A stretch of 13,038 nt of DNA, taken from contig JALSGY010000384.1 in the NCBI GenBank assembly GCA_026982515.1, positions 1 through 13,038 on the forward strand, in the 5' to 3' direction. Shown one piece after another: positions 1-8,217 of this stretch. The notes under the pieces are model-generated. The model searched no databases, had not been told where the DNA came from, and was given only the letters and a program-made list of their open reading frames with translations. The first letter of the stretch is position 1; every line of letters starts with the position of its first letter. Made by a program: the position numbers and the translations under genes. Source of the DNA: Paracoccaceae bacterium (GTDB taxonomy: Bacteria > Pseudomonadota > Alphaproteobacteria > Rhodobacterales > Rhodobacteraceae).

Positions 1-1
1 T

Positions 2-175
2 CAGGCGGTGCTCACCAAGAACGACAAGGTGAAGGCGAAAGAGCGCGCGGCGGTGCTGAAACAGGTGCGCACGGCGCTGGCCCGCCATCCCGCCGCCTAC
101 CCCGAGCTTGTGCTCACATCATCGCACAGCGGCGAGGGCATCGACACCCTGCGCGCTATCATCGCAACGCTGTAG
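2..175 (+). CDS. engB: YihA/EngB-family ribosome biogenesis GTPase, 3' end only
   Basis: The last 57 codons of a gene that begins before the window; the reading frame starts at base 2 and ends at TAG 173-175. The visible part opens with VLTKNDKVK, which fits the G4 guanine-specificity motif (TKxD) of translational GTPases. About 30 residues later comes LTSSHSGEGI, which fits the G5 segment (S-S-x-x-G-x-G) that closes the G domain. The C-terminal helix follows immediately, with no extra domain, as in the small EngB/YsxC/YihA GTPases that act in assembly of the large ribosomal subunit. argB follows 61 bases downstream on the same strand. The identification rests on the C-terminal quarter only; another small Era-like GTPase is possible but less likely. 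Confidence 0.75.
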   Translation, partial: QAVLTKNDKVKAKERAAVLKQVRTALARHPAAYPELVLTSSHSGEGIDTLRAIIATL

Positions 176-236
176 CAACTGCGCCTGCTCTTTTGCTTGC
201 GCGCCCGCCTCTCGATCGGCTAACCGGGGCAAGACC

Positions 237-1100
237 ATGAAAAAGCAGAAAGCCATGAACCGCGACTGGATCGCCACAGCCCGCACCCTCTCGCAGGCCC
301 TGCCCTATCTGCAGCGCTATGACGGGGCGACCGTCGTCATCAAGATCGGCGGCCATGCCATGGGCAGCGACGAGGCGATGGAAAGCTTCGCCCGTGACGT
401 GGTGCTGATGCAGCAGGTGGGCGTCAACCCGGTGATCATCCACGGTGGCGGGCCGATGATCAACGCCATGCTGGGCAAGCTCGGCATCGAATCGGATTTC
501 GTGCATGGCAAGCGGGTGACGGATGCTGCCACCATGGAGGTGGTGGAGATGGTGCTTTCGGGCACCGTCAACAGCCGGATCGTGCAGGCGATCAACGCCC
601 AGGGCGGCCGGGCCATCGGCCTTTCCGGCAAGGATGCCAACCTGATGATCTGCGATTATGCCGATCGCGAGCTTGGCTTCGTCGGCACCCCCGCCGAGAT
701 AAACCCCGAATTCCTGCGCAATCTCGCCGAGGCCGGGATCATTCCCGTGATCGCCCCGATCGGGGTGGGCCGCGAAGGCGAGACCTTCAACATCAATGGC
801 GATACGGCGGCCGGTGCGATTGCCGCGGCACTCAAGGCCGACCGCCTGCTCCTGCTCACCGACGTGGCCGGGGTGAAGGGGCCTGACGGCGAGGTGCTGA
901 CGGAACTGAACGCCGCGCAGATCCGCGAACTGACGGCCGAGGGCATCATTGCCGGCGGCATGATCCCCAAGACGGAAACCGCTCTCAGGGCGCTTGAGGG
1001 CGGCGTGCGCGCGGTGGTGATCCTCGATGGGCGCGCCCCGAATGCCTGCCTGCTGGAGCTGTACACCGAGCACGGGGCAGGCTCTCTGATCCGCGGTTGA
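237..1100 (+). CDS. argB: Acetylglutamate kinase (N-acetyl-L-glutamate 5-phosphotransferase)
   Basis: Catalyses ATP-dependent phosphorylation of N-acetylglutamate, the second step of arginine synthesis, in the cytoplasm. The 287-residue protein carries the amino acid kinase fold motifs in order: KIGGHAM (K36, phosphate binding), HGGGP (69-73), SGKDANL (130-136), NINGDTAAG (185-193) and GGMIPK (240-245). An N-terminal helix of about 25 residues precedes the kinase core, and the C-terminus has the segment E278-H279-G280. Both are features known from hexameric, arginine-inhibited enzymes, so feedback inhibition by arginine is likely. Start chosen at ATG 237, with a modest GGGG-containing ribosome site upstream; ATG 255 (seventh codon) is an alternative that would still keep the N-helix. 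Upstream in-frame codons run into engB and do not resemble ArgB. The gene sits between engB and a SixA-like phosphatase and may be co-transcribed with both. Confidence 0.96.
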   Translation: MKKQKAMNRDWIATARTLSQALPYLQRYDGATVVIKIGGHAMGSDEAMESFARDVVLMQQVGVNPVIIHGGGPMINAMLGKLGIESDFVHGKRVTDAATMEVVEMVLSGTVNSRIVQAINAQGGRAIGLSGKDANLMICDYADRELGFVGTPAEINPEFLRNLAEAGIIPVIAPIGVGREGETFNINGDTAAGAIAAALKADRLLLLTDVAGVKGPDGEVLTELNAAQIRELTAEGIIAGGMIPKTETALRALEGGVRAVVILDGRAPNACLLELYTEHGAGSLIRG

Positions 1101-1141
1101 GCGGGCTTTTCCGGCCGGCCCGCAGCGGCTACCCTGCCCCG

Positions 1142-1681
1142 ATGACAAATTCAGAAGACAACCCCCGCTTCCCTTCCTTTCGCCTGATCCTGATGCGGCA
1201 CGCGAAGTCTGACTGGGGCAGCCCCACCCTGCCCGACATGGCACGCCCCCTCAATGCGCGAGGTCGGCGCGCCTCTCGGCTGATGGGACGATGGATGAAG
1301 GACAAGGGTTATCTGCCGGATGTTGTGCTCTGCTCGCCCGCCGAGCGCACCCGCCAGACATGGCAGCTTCTGTCGCAGGAGCTTGGCACCGCCCCGCCGC
1401 TCGTGCTGGAGCGCCCGCTTTACCATGCCACGGCCGAGACCATGCTGGACGTCCTGCACGGCGCCGCAGAAGAGGCCACGGTGCTGATGCTGGGGCACAA
1501 CCCCGGGATTGCCGCCATGGCCCAGTGGCTTGCCCACACGGCGCCGCCGCATCCGGGCTTCCGGCGCTACCCGACGGCGGCCACCACCGTCTTTGCCTTC
1601 GGCATCGGCAACTGGGCAGAGGCAGGGTGGGGCACAGGCAAGGTGCTGGATTTCGCGATCCCGAAAGATCTGGAAGGCTGA
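1142..1681 (+). CDS. SixA-like histidine phosphatase family protein
   Basis: A 179-residue member of the histidine phosphatase (phosphoglycerate mutase-like) superfamily. The catalytic RHG-type motif is LMRHAKSDW, with H20 as the predicted phosphohistidine nucleophile. S65-P66-A67-E68-R69-T70 matches the conserved SPxxRTxQT segment, and GHNPG with H119 supplies the second active-site histidine. The length and the RHAKS form of the motif fit the short SixA-like branch, which includes phosphohistidine phosphatases; the true substrate cannot be read from sequence. ATG 1142 is chosen because conserved sequence starts about 10 residues later. A TTG at 1097, overlapping the argB stop, would add 15 low-complexity residues and seems less likely. 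The ribosome site before 1142 is poor, which suits translation coupled to argB 41 bases upstream. Confidence 0.85.
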   Translation: MTNSEDNPRFPSFRLILMRHAKSDWGSPTLPDMARPLNARGRRASRLMGRWMKDKGYLPDVVLCSPAERTRQTWQLLSQELGTAPPLVLERPLYHATAETMLDVLHGAAEEATVLMLGHNPGIAAMAQWLAHTAPPHPGFRRYPTAATTVFAFGIGNWAEAGWGTGKVLDFAIPKDLEG

Positions 1682-1690
1682 ACCGGAAAG

Positions 1691-1724
1691 GAAAGCGCCG
1701 GGCTCGTCCGGGCCCGGCGCTTTC
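1691..1724. terminator. Hairpin between convergent genes, probable bidirectional terminator
   Basis: A perfect 13-base-pair inverted repeat: arm 1691-1703 pairs with arm 1712-1724 around an 8-base loop. It lies between the end of the SixA-like gene (1681, plus) and the end of bztD (1743, minus). Neither side has a long T run: the plus side continues GTTGATT and the minus side CTTTCCGG. Termination is therefore inferred mainly from stem strength and from its position between convergent genes. Confidence 0.7.
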
Positions 1725-1742
1725 GTTGATTCACATCGCGGT

Positions 1743-2534
<792 letters not shown>

Positions 2535-2546
2535 GCGTTGAACTCC

Positions 2547-3848
2547 TTAGTGGTTTTCCGTCTGAAGCTTGCGCTCCAGGTACATGGAATAGCGTGACAT
2601 GGAGAAACAGAAGATCCAGAACACCAGCGCGATGAAGCCGTACAGCTCCCACACGATGCCGTTCCACTCCTGATTGGCCCGGATGGCGGTACTGAGGCCC
2701 AGAGGATCCATCAGGCCGATGATCATCACCAGTGTGGTGTCCTTGAACAGGCCGATGAAGGTGCCGACGATCCCGGGGATCGAGATCTTCAGCGCCTGCG
2801 GCATGATGATCAGCCGCTGCGCCTTCCAGTAATCGAGCCCCAGGGCATCGGCCGCCTCATACTGCCCCCTGGGCAGGGCCGCCAGACCGCCGCGGATCAC
2901 CTCGGCCATGTAGGCGGCCGAGAACAGCGTCACCATGATCATCACCCTGACGATGATGTCGAAGTCGGTGCCCGGCGGCAGGAAGATGTTGAGCAGGGTC
3001 GAGGCCACGAACAGCAGCGTGATCAGCGGCACGCCGCGGATGAACTCGATGAAGCCCACGCAAAGCGACTTGACGATCAGCAGATCCGATTGCCGCCCAA
3101 GGGCCAGGACGATGCCGATCGGCAGCGAGGCCACGATCCCGGTCACGCCGATGGTGATGGACAGCATGAAACCGCCGAAGTTGCGGCTTTTGACCGGCTC
3201 CAGGGCTATCGGGATGATGCTGTCGAGCACATCGATCACCGTTCCCGAAAGGAGCGTCCACCAGATGATCGGCCCGAGAACCGCCGCGATCACCCCGAGA
3301 ATGGCGCCGAAGCGGGGAGTGATCGCAAGAAGCAGGGCAAAACCGATGATGAACCCGGCCAGAGCGGAAAGCGGCCCCCAGACGGAGCCGCCCCACAGCA
3401 GCCAGGCGGCGATGAAGGGATAGAGGCCGGAAAACCACAGAAGCTTTCTGGGCAGGTTGCTGAACAGCACCGGGGCCATCGCGCCCAGCATCAGGATGAA
3501 GGCCAGGATCGGCCGCCAGTACAGCTCGGACGGGTAGAAGCCGAAGGTCAGCTGCGCGTAGCGTTCGCGGATGACCGCCCAGCAGGCGCCCGAGGCATCC
3601 GGACCGTAGGCCTCCTTGATCTGCTCGCGACATTCGTTGAGCGACCCGGCCGTCCAGCTGGATCTGAAGATCCACGGCAGGATCTCGTAGAGCAGAGCGC
3701 CCACGGCGACCAGCGAGACGACCGTCAGAAGAGAGTTCATCCACCCGTCGAACAGGTTTTTGCGCATCCATCCGATGACTCCCGAAGACGTGATCGGCGG
3801 GGCCTGCTCCGGGACCATCTCGGTGCGGACAAAGGCTGCTTGTGTCAT
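2547..3848 (-). CDS. bztC: ABC transporter permease, acidic amino acid system, second subunit
   Basis: An inner-membrane subunit of 433 residues that forms the translocation path together with BztB. The C-terminal half holds the permease domain, with the cytoplasmic EAA loop at about 331-337 (EAADALG), the site that docks on the ATPase. The N-terminal half is an extension with several membrane segments, typical of Bzt/Aap permeases and longer than the approximately 220 residues of simple His/Glu permeases. A hydrophilic region at about 62-110 contains two cysteines (C73 and C89) and is likely exported. The start codon lies one base after the bztB stop (TAA-G-ATG), so the two are translationally coupled. 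The stop codon is part of the bztD ribosome-binding site. The membrane topology is inferred from hydrophobicity by eye. Confidence 0.94.
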   Translation of the reverse strand: MTQAAFVRTEMVPEQAPPITSSGVIGWMRKNLFDGWMNSLLTVVSLVAVGALLYEILPWIFRSSWTAGSLNECREQIKEAYGPDASGACWAVIRERYAQLTFGFYPSELYWRPILAFILMLGAMAPVLFSNLPRKLLWFSGLYPFIAAWLLWGGSVWGPLSALAGFIIGFALLLAITPRFGAILGVIAAVLGPIIWWTLLSGTVIDVLDSIIPIALEPVKSRNFGGFMLSITIGVTGIVASLPIGIVLALGRQSDLLIVKSLCVGFIEFIRGVPLITLLFVASTLLNIFLPPGTDFDIIVRVMIMVTLFSAAYMAEVIRGGLAALPRGQYEAADALGLDYWKAQRLIIMPQALKISIPGIVGTFIGLFKDTTLVMIIGLMDPLGLSTAIRANQEWNGIVWELYGFIALVFWIFCFSMSRYSMYLERKLQTENH

Positions 3849-3849
3849 C

Positions 3850-5106
3850 TTACCGCTCCACCAGTTTGACGCGCTTGTTGTACCAGTTCATCACCGCCGA
3901 AATGCTCAGCGAGATGCTCAGGTAGATCGCCATCAGCAACAGGATGCTTTCAAGTTCGCGCCCCGTCTGGTTCATCGTGATGCCGCCCAGGGTGCCGGTG
4001 ATGTCCATGTAACCCACGGCAATGGCCAGCGACGAGTTCTTGGTGAGGTTCAGATACTGCGAGATCAGCGGCGGGATGATCACCCGTGCCGCCTGCGGCA
4101 GGATGACGAGGTTCATCGTCTGGCTGCGGCTGAGCCCCAGGGCATAGGCCGCTTCCGTCTGCCCCTTGCTGATCGCGAGGATCCCCGCGCGCACCGCCTC
4201 GGCGATGAAGGCCGCCGTGTAGAGCGACAGCGCCAGCCACAGGGCGATCAGCGAGTTCCGCATGTGGATCCCGCCCTTGAAGTTGAACCCCTTCAGCTCG
4301 GGGTAGCCGAGATGGAAGCCCAGCGCGATGAGTACCGCCAGCGTGGGCAGCACCACCAGGCCAAGGCGGATGTACCATGTTGTCGGCCGATCGCCGGTGG
4401 CTTCCTGAATGCGGTCGGCGCGGCGCTTGACCAGCTTCGAGGCGTAGATACCGCCGAAAAGCGCGATCAGGATCGCGATCAGATCAAGGCTGATATCGAA
4501 GGCACCGAAAACGGATATATCGCCAAGGCCACGGCTGAACAGCGGCTCGGGGATGTAGACGCCGCGGTTGGTCACGGCAACGCTATCTCCGAGGAGCATC
4601 GAGGCCGATGGGTTGTCGCCGCGGAAATCCCGCGGTGGGGGCATGGTCTCGATCATGATGGCCATGACCAGAACGATCCACAGCAGTACGGGGACATTCC
4701 GGAAGGCCTCTACATAAACCGTCATCAGGCGCGCCACGAGCCAGTTCTTCGACAGGCGAAGAACGCCGATGATCACGCCGAGGATGGTCGCCAGCGCACA
4801 GCCGAGTGCGGCAACCAGAAGCGTGTTGAGAAGACCGACGAATGCCGCGCGCAGGTGCGTGCTCTGCGAGTTGTACTCGATCAGTCTCTGGTTGATGTCA
4901 TAGCCTGCCGGCTCGAACAGGAACCCGAAATCGACAGGCTTCCCAAGGGCCGAGAGGTTCTGCAAGGTGTTACTGATGATCCAGGCGAACAGCAGCATGA
5001 ACCCCATCAGGGCCACCACCTGGATCGTCATGGAACGATACCGGGTATCGTAAATCAGCATGCTGAGCCGGAATGACTCTTTCGGCGGGTCGGTAAGTGC
5101 GGTCAT
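3850..5106 (-). CDS. bztB: ABC transporter permease, acidic amino acid system, first subunit
   Basis: The partner permease of BztC, 418 residues, in the inner membrane. A first membrane segment (about 27-48) is followed by a hydrophilic loop (about 50-85) and a second one (about 87-118). A long central stretch (about 155-245) includes one further hydrophobic segment. The C-terminal permease domain holds the EAA loop at about 318-324 (EAAYALG). The split permease domain with a large insertion is characteristic of BztB/AapQ. Start taken at ATG 5104-5106; the ribosome site is weak (GGGAG well upstream), and no better in-frame start is evident. Its own start is 133 bases after bztA, the widest gap in the operon, with a hairpin in it, so expression lower than bztA is expected. 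Confidence 0.94.
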   Translation of the reverse strand: MTALTDPPKESFRLSMLIYDTRYRSMTIQVVALMGFMLLFAWIISNTLQNLSALGKPVDFGFLFEPAGYDINQRLIEYNSQSTHLRAAFVGLLNTLLVAALGCALATILGVIIGVLRLSKNWLVARLMTVYVEAFRNVPVLLWIVLVMAIMIETMPPPRDFRGDNPSASMLLGDSVAVTNRGVYIPEPLFSRGLGDISVFGAFDISLDLIAILIALFGGIYASKLVKRRADRIQEATGDRPTTWYIRLGLVVLPTLAVLIALGFHLGYPELKGFNFKGGIHMRNSLIALWLALSLYTAAFIAEAVRAGILAISKGQTEAAYALGLSRSQTMNLVILPQAARVIIPPLISQYLNLTKNSSLAIAVGYMDITGTLGGITMNQTGRELESILLLMAIYLSISLSISAVMNWYNKRVKLVER

Positions 5107-5200
5107 GACAGACGCCCCCGTGCTCCCATTTAGCAGGAAATAACCGCGCGGACCTGCCGGCGGTTCGTTCCTTCCGTTTCTTATTGTCGTTCAGATAAAG

Positions 5201-5228
5201 AAGGGGCGCGGGCAGGCCCGCACCCCTT
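5201..5228 (-). terminator. Hairpin after bztA: attenuating terminator or mRNA-stabilising stem
   Basis: The arms 5201-5212 and 5217-5228 pair over 11 of 12 positions (one C-A mismatch at 5207/5222), with a 4-base loop. In the direction of transcription the stem lies just after the bztA stop (5240-5242) and is followed by TTCTTTATCT, an interrupted T-rich tail. This placement, after a binding-protein gene and before its permease genes, is commonly seen where the binding protein must be made in excess, either by partial termination or by protecting the upstream mRNA. Which of the two applies cannot be decided from sequence. Confidence 0.6.
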
Positions 5229-5239
5229 GCAAACAGCTC

Positions 5240-6256
5240 TTACCGGAACGGCGGCGAGTAGATCAGACCGCCGTCTTTCCACTGCGCGTTCAGGCCGCGC
5301 GACAGACCGATCGGGGTGTTCTCGCCGATGTTCTTCTCGAACAGCTCGCCGTAGTTGCCACCCGCCTTGATGGCGTTGTAGGCCCAGTCGGCGGACAGGC
5401 CGAGCATTTCGCCCAGGTTGCCTTCGGTGCCGAGGATCCGGTTGATTTCCGGATTGTTGGTGCCCTTGCGCAGCTCGTCGATGTTGGCCGAGGTGATGCC
5501 CAGCTCTTCAGCCGAGATCAGCGCGTTCAGCGTCCAGCGAACCAGGTCGCCCCAGGCGTTGTCGCCATGACGGACAAGCGGGCCGAGCGGCTCTTTCGAG
5601 ATGATTTCGGGCAGGATCACGTAATCGCCCGGGTTCTCGAAGGTGGCGCGGGTCGCAGCCAGGCCGGAAGCATCGGTGGTGTAGACGTCACAGGCGCCGG
5701 CGAGGAACTGCTGCTGCGCCTCGGCGTTGGTTTCGATCGGCACCGGCTCGTAGCTCATGTTGTTGGAGCGGAAGAAGTCCGCCAGGTTGAGCTCGGTGGT
5801 GGTGCCGGTCTGGATGCAGACGGTAGCGCCGTCCAGCTCCTTGGCCGAGGATACGCCCAGGCTCTTGGGAACCATGAAGCCCTGACCGTCGTAGTAGTTG
5901 ATGCCGACGAATTCGAACTTCAGGTCAACGTCGCGGGTGAAGGTCCAGGTGGTGTTCCGGGCCAGCATGTCGACCTCGCCGGAAGCCAGCGCAGTGAAGC
6001 GCGTCTTGCCGGTGGTGGGGATGAATTCCACAGCCGTCGGATCGCCAAAGATGGCGGCCGCCACGGCACGGCACACGGCAACGTCAAAACCCTCCCAGAC
6101 ACCGTTTGCGTCAGGCGCCGCAAAGCCGACCAGGCCGGTCGTGACGCCGCAGTTCAGCTTGCCCCGGGCCTTGACATCGTCAAGGGTGCCGGCGGCGGCT
6201 GCACCGGCGGCCAGGCCGGTTACGGCCAGCGCGCCAAGAAATACGGTTTTTTTCAT
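5240..6256 (-). CDS. bztA: Periplasmic binding protein for glutamate/glutamine/aspartate/asparagine
   Basis: The soluble receptor that captures amino acids in the periplasm and delivers them to BztBC. The 338-residue precursor begins with a clear Sec signal peptide: MKK, a hydrophobic core, then an alanine-rich end with cleavage near residues 22-23. The family 3 solute-binding domain follows: the signature around 56-72 (GFDVAVCRAVAAAIFGD) and M97-L-A-R100-N, where R100 is in the position of the arginine that binds the ligand carboxylate. Four cysteines (36, 62, 147, 189) remain in the mature protein and could form disulfides. Start at ATG 6254-6256 is fixed by the signal peptide and by an AGAGG ribosome site a few bases upstream; in-frame codons further upstream encode nothing signal-like. 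First gene of the bzt operon; assignment to Bzt rather than the related Aap system rests on overall resemblance. Confidence 0.95.
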   Translation of the reverse strand: MKKTVFLGALAVTGLAAGAAAAGTLDDVKARGKLNCGVTTGLVGFAAPDANGVWEGFDVAVCRAVAAAIFGDPTAVEFIPTTGKTRFTALASGEVDMLARNTTWTFTRDVDLKFEFVGINYYDGQGFMVPKSLGVSSAKELDGATVCIQTGTTTELNLADFFRSNNMSYEPVPIETNAEAQQQFLAGACDVYTTDASGLAATRATFENPGDYVILPEIISKEPLGPLVRHGDNAWGDLVRWTLNALISAEELGITSANIDELRKGTNNPEINRILGTEGNLGEMLGLSADWAYNAIKAGGNYGELFEKNIGENTPIGLSRGLNAQWKDGGLIYSPPFR

Positions 6257-6321
6257 GTTTACCTCTTCCTGATTGTCCGCCTGAAACAGCGGTTCTTCCG
6301 ACCCGCAAAGGCCGGGGTGAT

Positions 6322-6346
6322 CGTTCAAGGGGGCACCCCCTCAACG
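6322..6346 (-). promoter_or_regulatory. GC-rich hairpin in the bztA leader
   Basis: Read on the minus strand, CGTTG-AGGGG pairs with CCCCT-TGAACG. This gives about ten pairs (one G-T wobble, one bulged G) around a 4-base loop. It lies 66-90 bases before the bztA start and 6 or more bases downstream of the candidate promoter, so it would be in the transcript. No T run follows, so a terminator for the upstream ATP12 gene is unlikely. A role in mRNA stability or translation control is possible but unproven. Confidence 0.35.
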
Positions 6347-6351
6347 CCGCG

Positions 6352-6381
6352 AGTGTGGTCGGATTCAGCCCTGATCGTCAA
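6352..6381 (-). promoter_or_regulatory. Candidate sigma-70-type promoter for bztABCD
   Basis: On the minus strand a good -35 hexamer TTGACG (6376-6381) is followed 18 bases later by a poor -10 hexamer CACACT (6352-6357). The 186-base gap between the ATP12 gene and bztA is the only sizeable non-coding stretch before the operon, so a promoter is expected here. The weak -10 makes the exact site uncertain and may mean that an activator is needed. I saw no sigma-54 (GG-N10-GC) site with good flanks. Confidence 0.3.
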
Positions 6382-6442
6382 GGGCAGGATCGATGAATTT
6401 TCCGATTTTTCCTGCGTAAATTCAGGGCTTTTCGATGCCGAA

Positions 6443-7171
6443 TCAGCCTTCCGGCACCTCACCCTTGCGGCAGATGCGAAAGAAGCGTGCAGCATGCATG
6501 AACCCTGCACGCCTGCGTTGAGCGGCTTTCTCTGCTTCCTCGTCCCGGCCCCATTGCTCCTGCTGCCAGGTTTCGTCCAGCCGGGAGGCCTGCCACAGGG
6601 ATTCAGTGTCTGACTGCCCCCGAACCACGGCAAAACCGATCACCAGAGAGCCCGATAGCGTGACCAGGTCATGAAAGGCGGCCAGCTCGAAATTTCCCAT
6701 GGAATCTACAAGCCTGGACAGGCGTTCCAAGGCTTCGGGGGGCTGGGGGCGATGGATGACCCCGGTGCAAGGCTCCAGGCGCGCGCCCAGTTCCGCCGCG
6801 GCCCAGTCCAGCAGCGGATCCCAGGCCTCGGCCTGCCGCCTTGCCAGAGCGGCAGGCGCCTCGGCCCGGTAGCACAGCAGATCGCAGTCGCCATAGGCAG
6901 CCAGCATTTCGGCCACCTCGCGCCGTTGCGGGGCAACCTTGTCGATGGCCGCATTGGCCGTCTTGGTAAACGGCATGGTGGCGGGGTTGATCGTCTCTTC
7001 CTGGGCGGCCCATTCGGAGGCGATCTCGTGCGCCAGTGCCGCCGTGGGCACCACCAGCGGCGCCTTGGCCGGGGTCTTCACCGGGCGCCCGTCAAGACGA
7101 ATGCCGAAGCCGCCGGTCTCAGGCACGGCGGTTGCCTCCTTCCAGAAACGCTTGGCCTTCCAGCCGGTCAT
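6443..7171 (-). CDS. ATP12-family F1 ATP synthase assembly chaperone
   Basis: A 242-residue protein of the ATP12 family. Mitochondrial Atp12 binds the F1 alpha subunit before it is built into the hexamer; alphaproteobacterial members are presumed to do the same in the cytoplasm. Conserved stretches include RFWKEA (8-13), LDGRPVKTP (26-34), PFTKTAN (67-73), DLLCYRAEAP (97-106), and the C-terminal L192-W-Q-A-S-R-L-D-E followed by QEQWGRDEEA (about 204-213). Start at ATG 7169-7171 is supported by a GAGGAG ribosome site; the ATGA overlap with the stop of the upstream pseudouridine synthase gene implies translational coupling. A longer upstream reading in the same frame lies inside that gene and is not family-like. 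No ATP synthase genes are in the window, so the chaperone is encoded away from its presumed client. Confidence 0.9.
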   Translation of the reverse strand: MTGWKAKRFWKEATAVPETGGFGIRLDGRPVKTPAKAPLVVPTAALAHEIASEWAAQEETINPATMPFTKTANAAIDKVAPQRREVAEMLAAYGDCDLLCYRAEAPAALARRQAEAWDPLLDWAAAELGARLEPCTGVIHRPQPPEALERLSRLVDSMGNFELAAFHDLVTLSGSLVIGFAVVRGQSDTESLWQASRLDETWQQEQWGRDEEAEKAAQRRRAGFMHAARFFRICRKGEVPEG

Positions 7172-8217
7172 GACATCTCCTCGAACGGATCGGCCGGCAC
7201 GTCCTTCTCGCGCCAGCCGAAGACTTCCCATGTTTCCTGCATGTGCGGCGGCAGCGGTGCGGTGAAGGTCATCTGTGCGCCTGTGACCGGATGGGATATC
7301 CTCAAGGAGCGCGCGTGCAGGTGCAGCTTGCGGCTGATCTCGCCACCCAGCTGTGCACCCCATCCGTCGCCGAGGTTTTCCTGACCGGAGCCGCCGTATT
7401 TGCCATCTCCGACGATCGGATTTCCGATGGCTGCCATGTGCGCCCGCAGCTGATGCGTCCGGCCGGTGATCGGCACCAGCGCCGCCCAGGCGGTGCGCCG
7501 CCCCGCCGAGGCCAGCACCGCGTAATCGGTGGTAGCGCGTTTGGCGCCGGGAGTGGACTTCACCTCATCGGGATGGAGGCAGATCATCTTCTCGCCTTCG
7601 CCGCGCGCCCCGTGGCCCGGGGCCTTGACCAGGGCGAAACGGATCGTGCCCATGGCCGGGCTGGGCACGCCGGCCACCGCGGCCCAGTAGATCTTGCGGG
7701 TCTCGCGCGCCCGGAAAGCCGCCGTGAGCTTCGCAGCCACCAGCGGGGTGCGGGCCAGCAGCAGGATGCCGGAGGTGTCCTTGTCGAGCCGGTGCACCAG
7801 CCGCGGCTTTTCCGCCGCCCCGAAGCGCAGCGCCTCGGCCAGCCCGTCCACATGGCGCGCCTGGCCGGTGCCGCCCTGGCACGGCAGGCCCGCGGGCTTG
7901 TCGAGAACGATCAGGTGGTCATCGCGAAAAAGTACCGCCTTGCGGATCATCTCCGCATCGGCATCCGAGATCCGCTGCCGCGGTCGTTCTGCACCCTGCG
8001 GCTCGCGCGGCTCGGGCAGCGGCGGCACCCGGATCTCCTGCCCCGGACGGATGCGCGTCGAGGCCCTGGCCCGGCCGCCGTCCACCCTGATCTCGCCCTT
8101 GCGGCACATCTTCTCGATGCGCCCCTGGCCGATGTCGGGGAAATGGCGGCGAAACCACCTGTCCAGCCGCTGCTCGGCCTCGTCGGGGCCGACGCGGACA
8201 ATCCGCACGCGGCTCAT
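7168..8217 (-). CDS. RluA/RluC-family 23S rRNA pseudouridine synthase
   Basis: Converts specific uridines to pseudouridine in RNA, most likely 23S rRNA. The 349-residue protein has an N-terminal S4 RNA-binding domain (about 15-62, with the typical RLDRWFRRHFP start and a GEIRVDG turn). A linker rich in Pro, Arg and Glu (about 65-85) follows. The RluA-type catalytic domain has the active-site motif LVHRLDKDTSG, with D145 as the predicted catalytic aspartate. GRTHQLRAHM further on is the second conserved block. S4 domain plus this length fit RluC/RluD; RluC is the nearer match, but the target uridines cannot be assigned. Both ends overlap neighbours by ATGA: the start overlaps the crcB stop and the stop overlaps the ATP12 start, so the three genes form one translationally coupled unit. 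Confidence 0.9.
   Translation of the reverse strand: MSRVRIVRVGPDEAEQRLDRWFRRHFPDIGQGRIEKMCRKGEIRVDGGRARASTRIRPGQEIRVPPLPEPREPQGAERPRQRISDADAEMIRKAVLFRDDHLIVLDKPAGLPCQGGTGQARHVDGLAEALRFGAAEKPRLVHRLDKDTSGILLLARTPLVAAKLTAAFRARETRKIYWAAVAGVPSPAMGTIRFALVKAPGHGARGEGEKMICLHPDEVKSTPGAKRATTDYAVLASAGRRTAWAALVPITGRTHQLRAHMAAIGNPIVGDGKYGGSGQENLGDGWGAQLGGEISRKLHLHARSLRISHPVTGAQMTFTAPLPPHMQETWEVFGWREKDVPADPFEEMS

Noticed and set aside
1097..1141. Earlier TTG start for the SixA-like phosphatase, overlapping the argB stop
   Set aside because: Adds 15 residues without family similarity. ATG 1142 is closer to the conserved core, although the ribosome site is not decisive.
159..1244. A 361-codon open frame on the minus strand opposite argB
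   Set aside because: Overlaps the whole of argB and has low-complexity composition; an artefact of high GC.
3760..5076. A 438-codon open frame on the plus strand opposite bztB and the start of bztC
   Set aside because: Antisense to strongly recognised permease genes. Its product is rich in His, Arg, Asp and Gln with no domain, as expected for the complement of high-GC membrane-protein codons.
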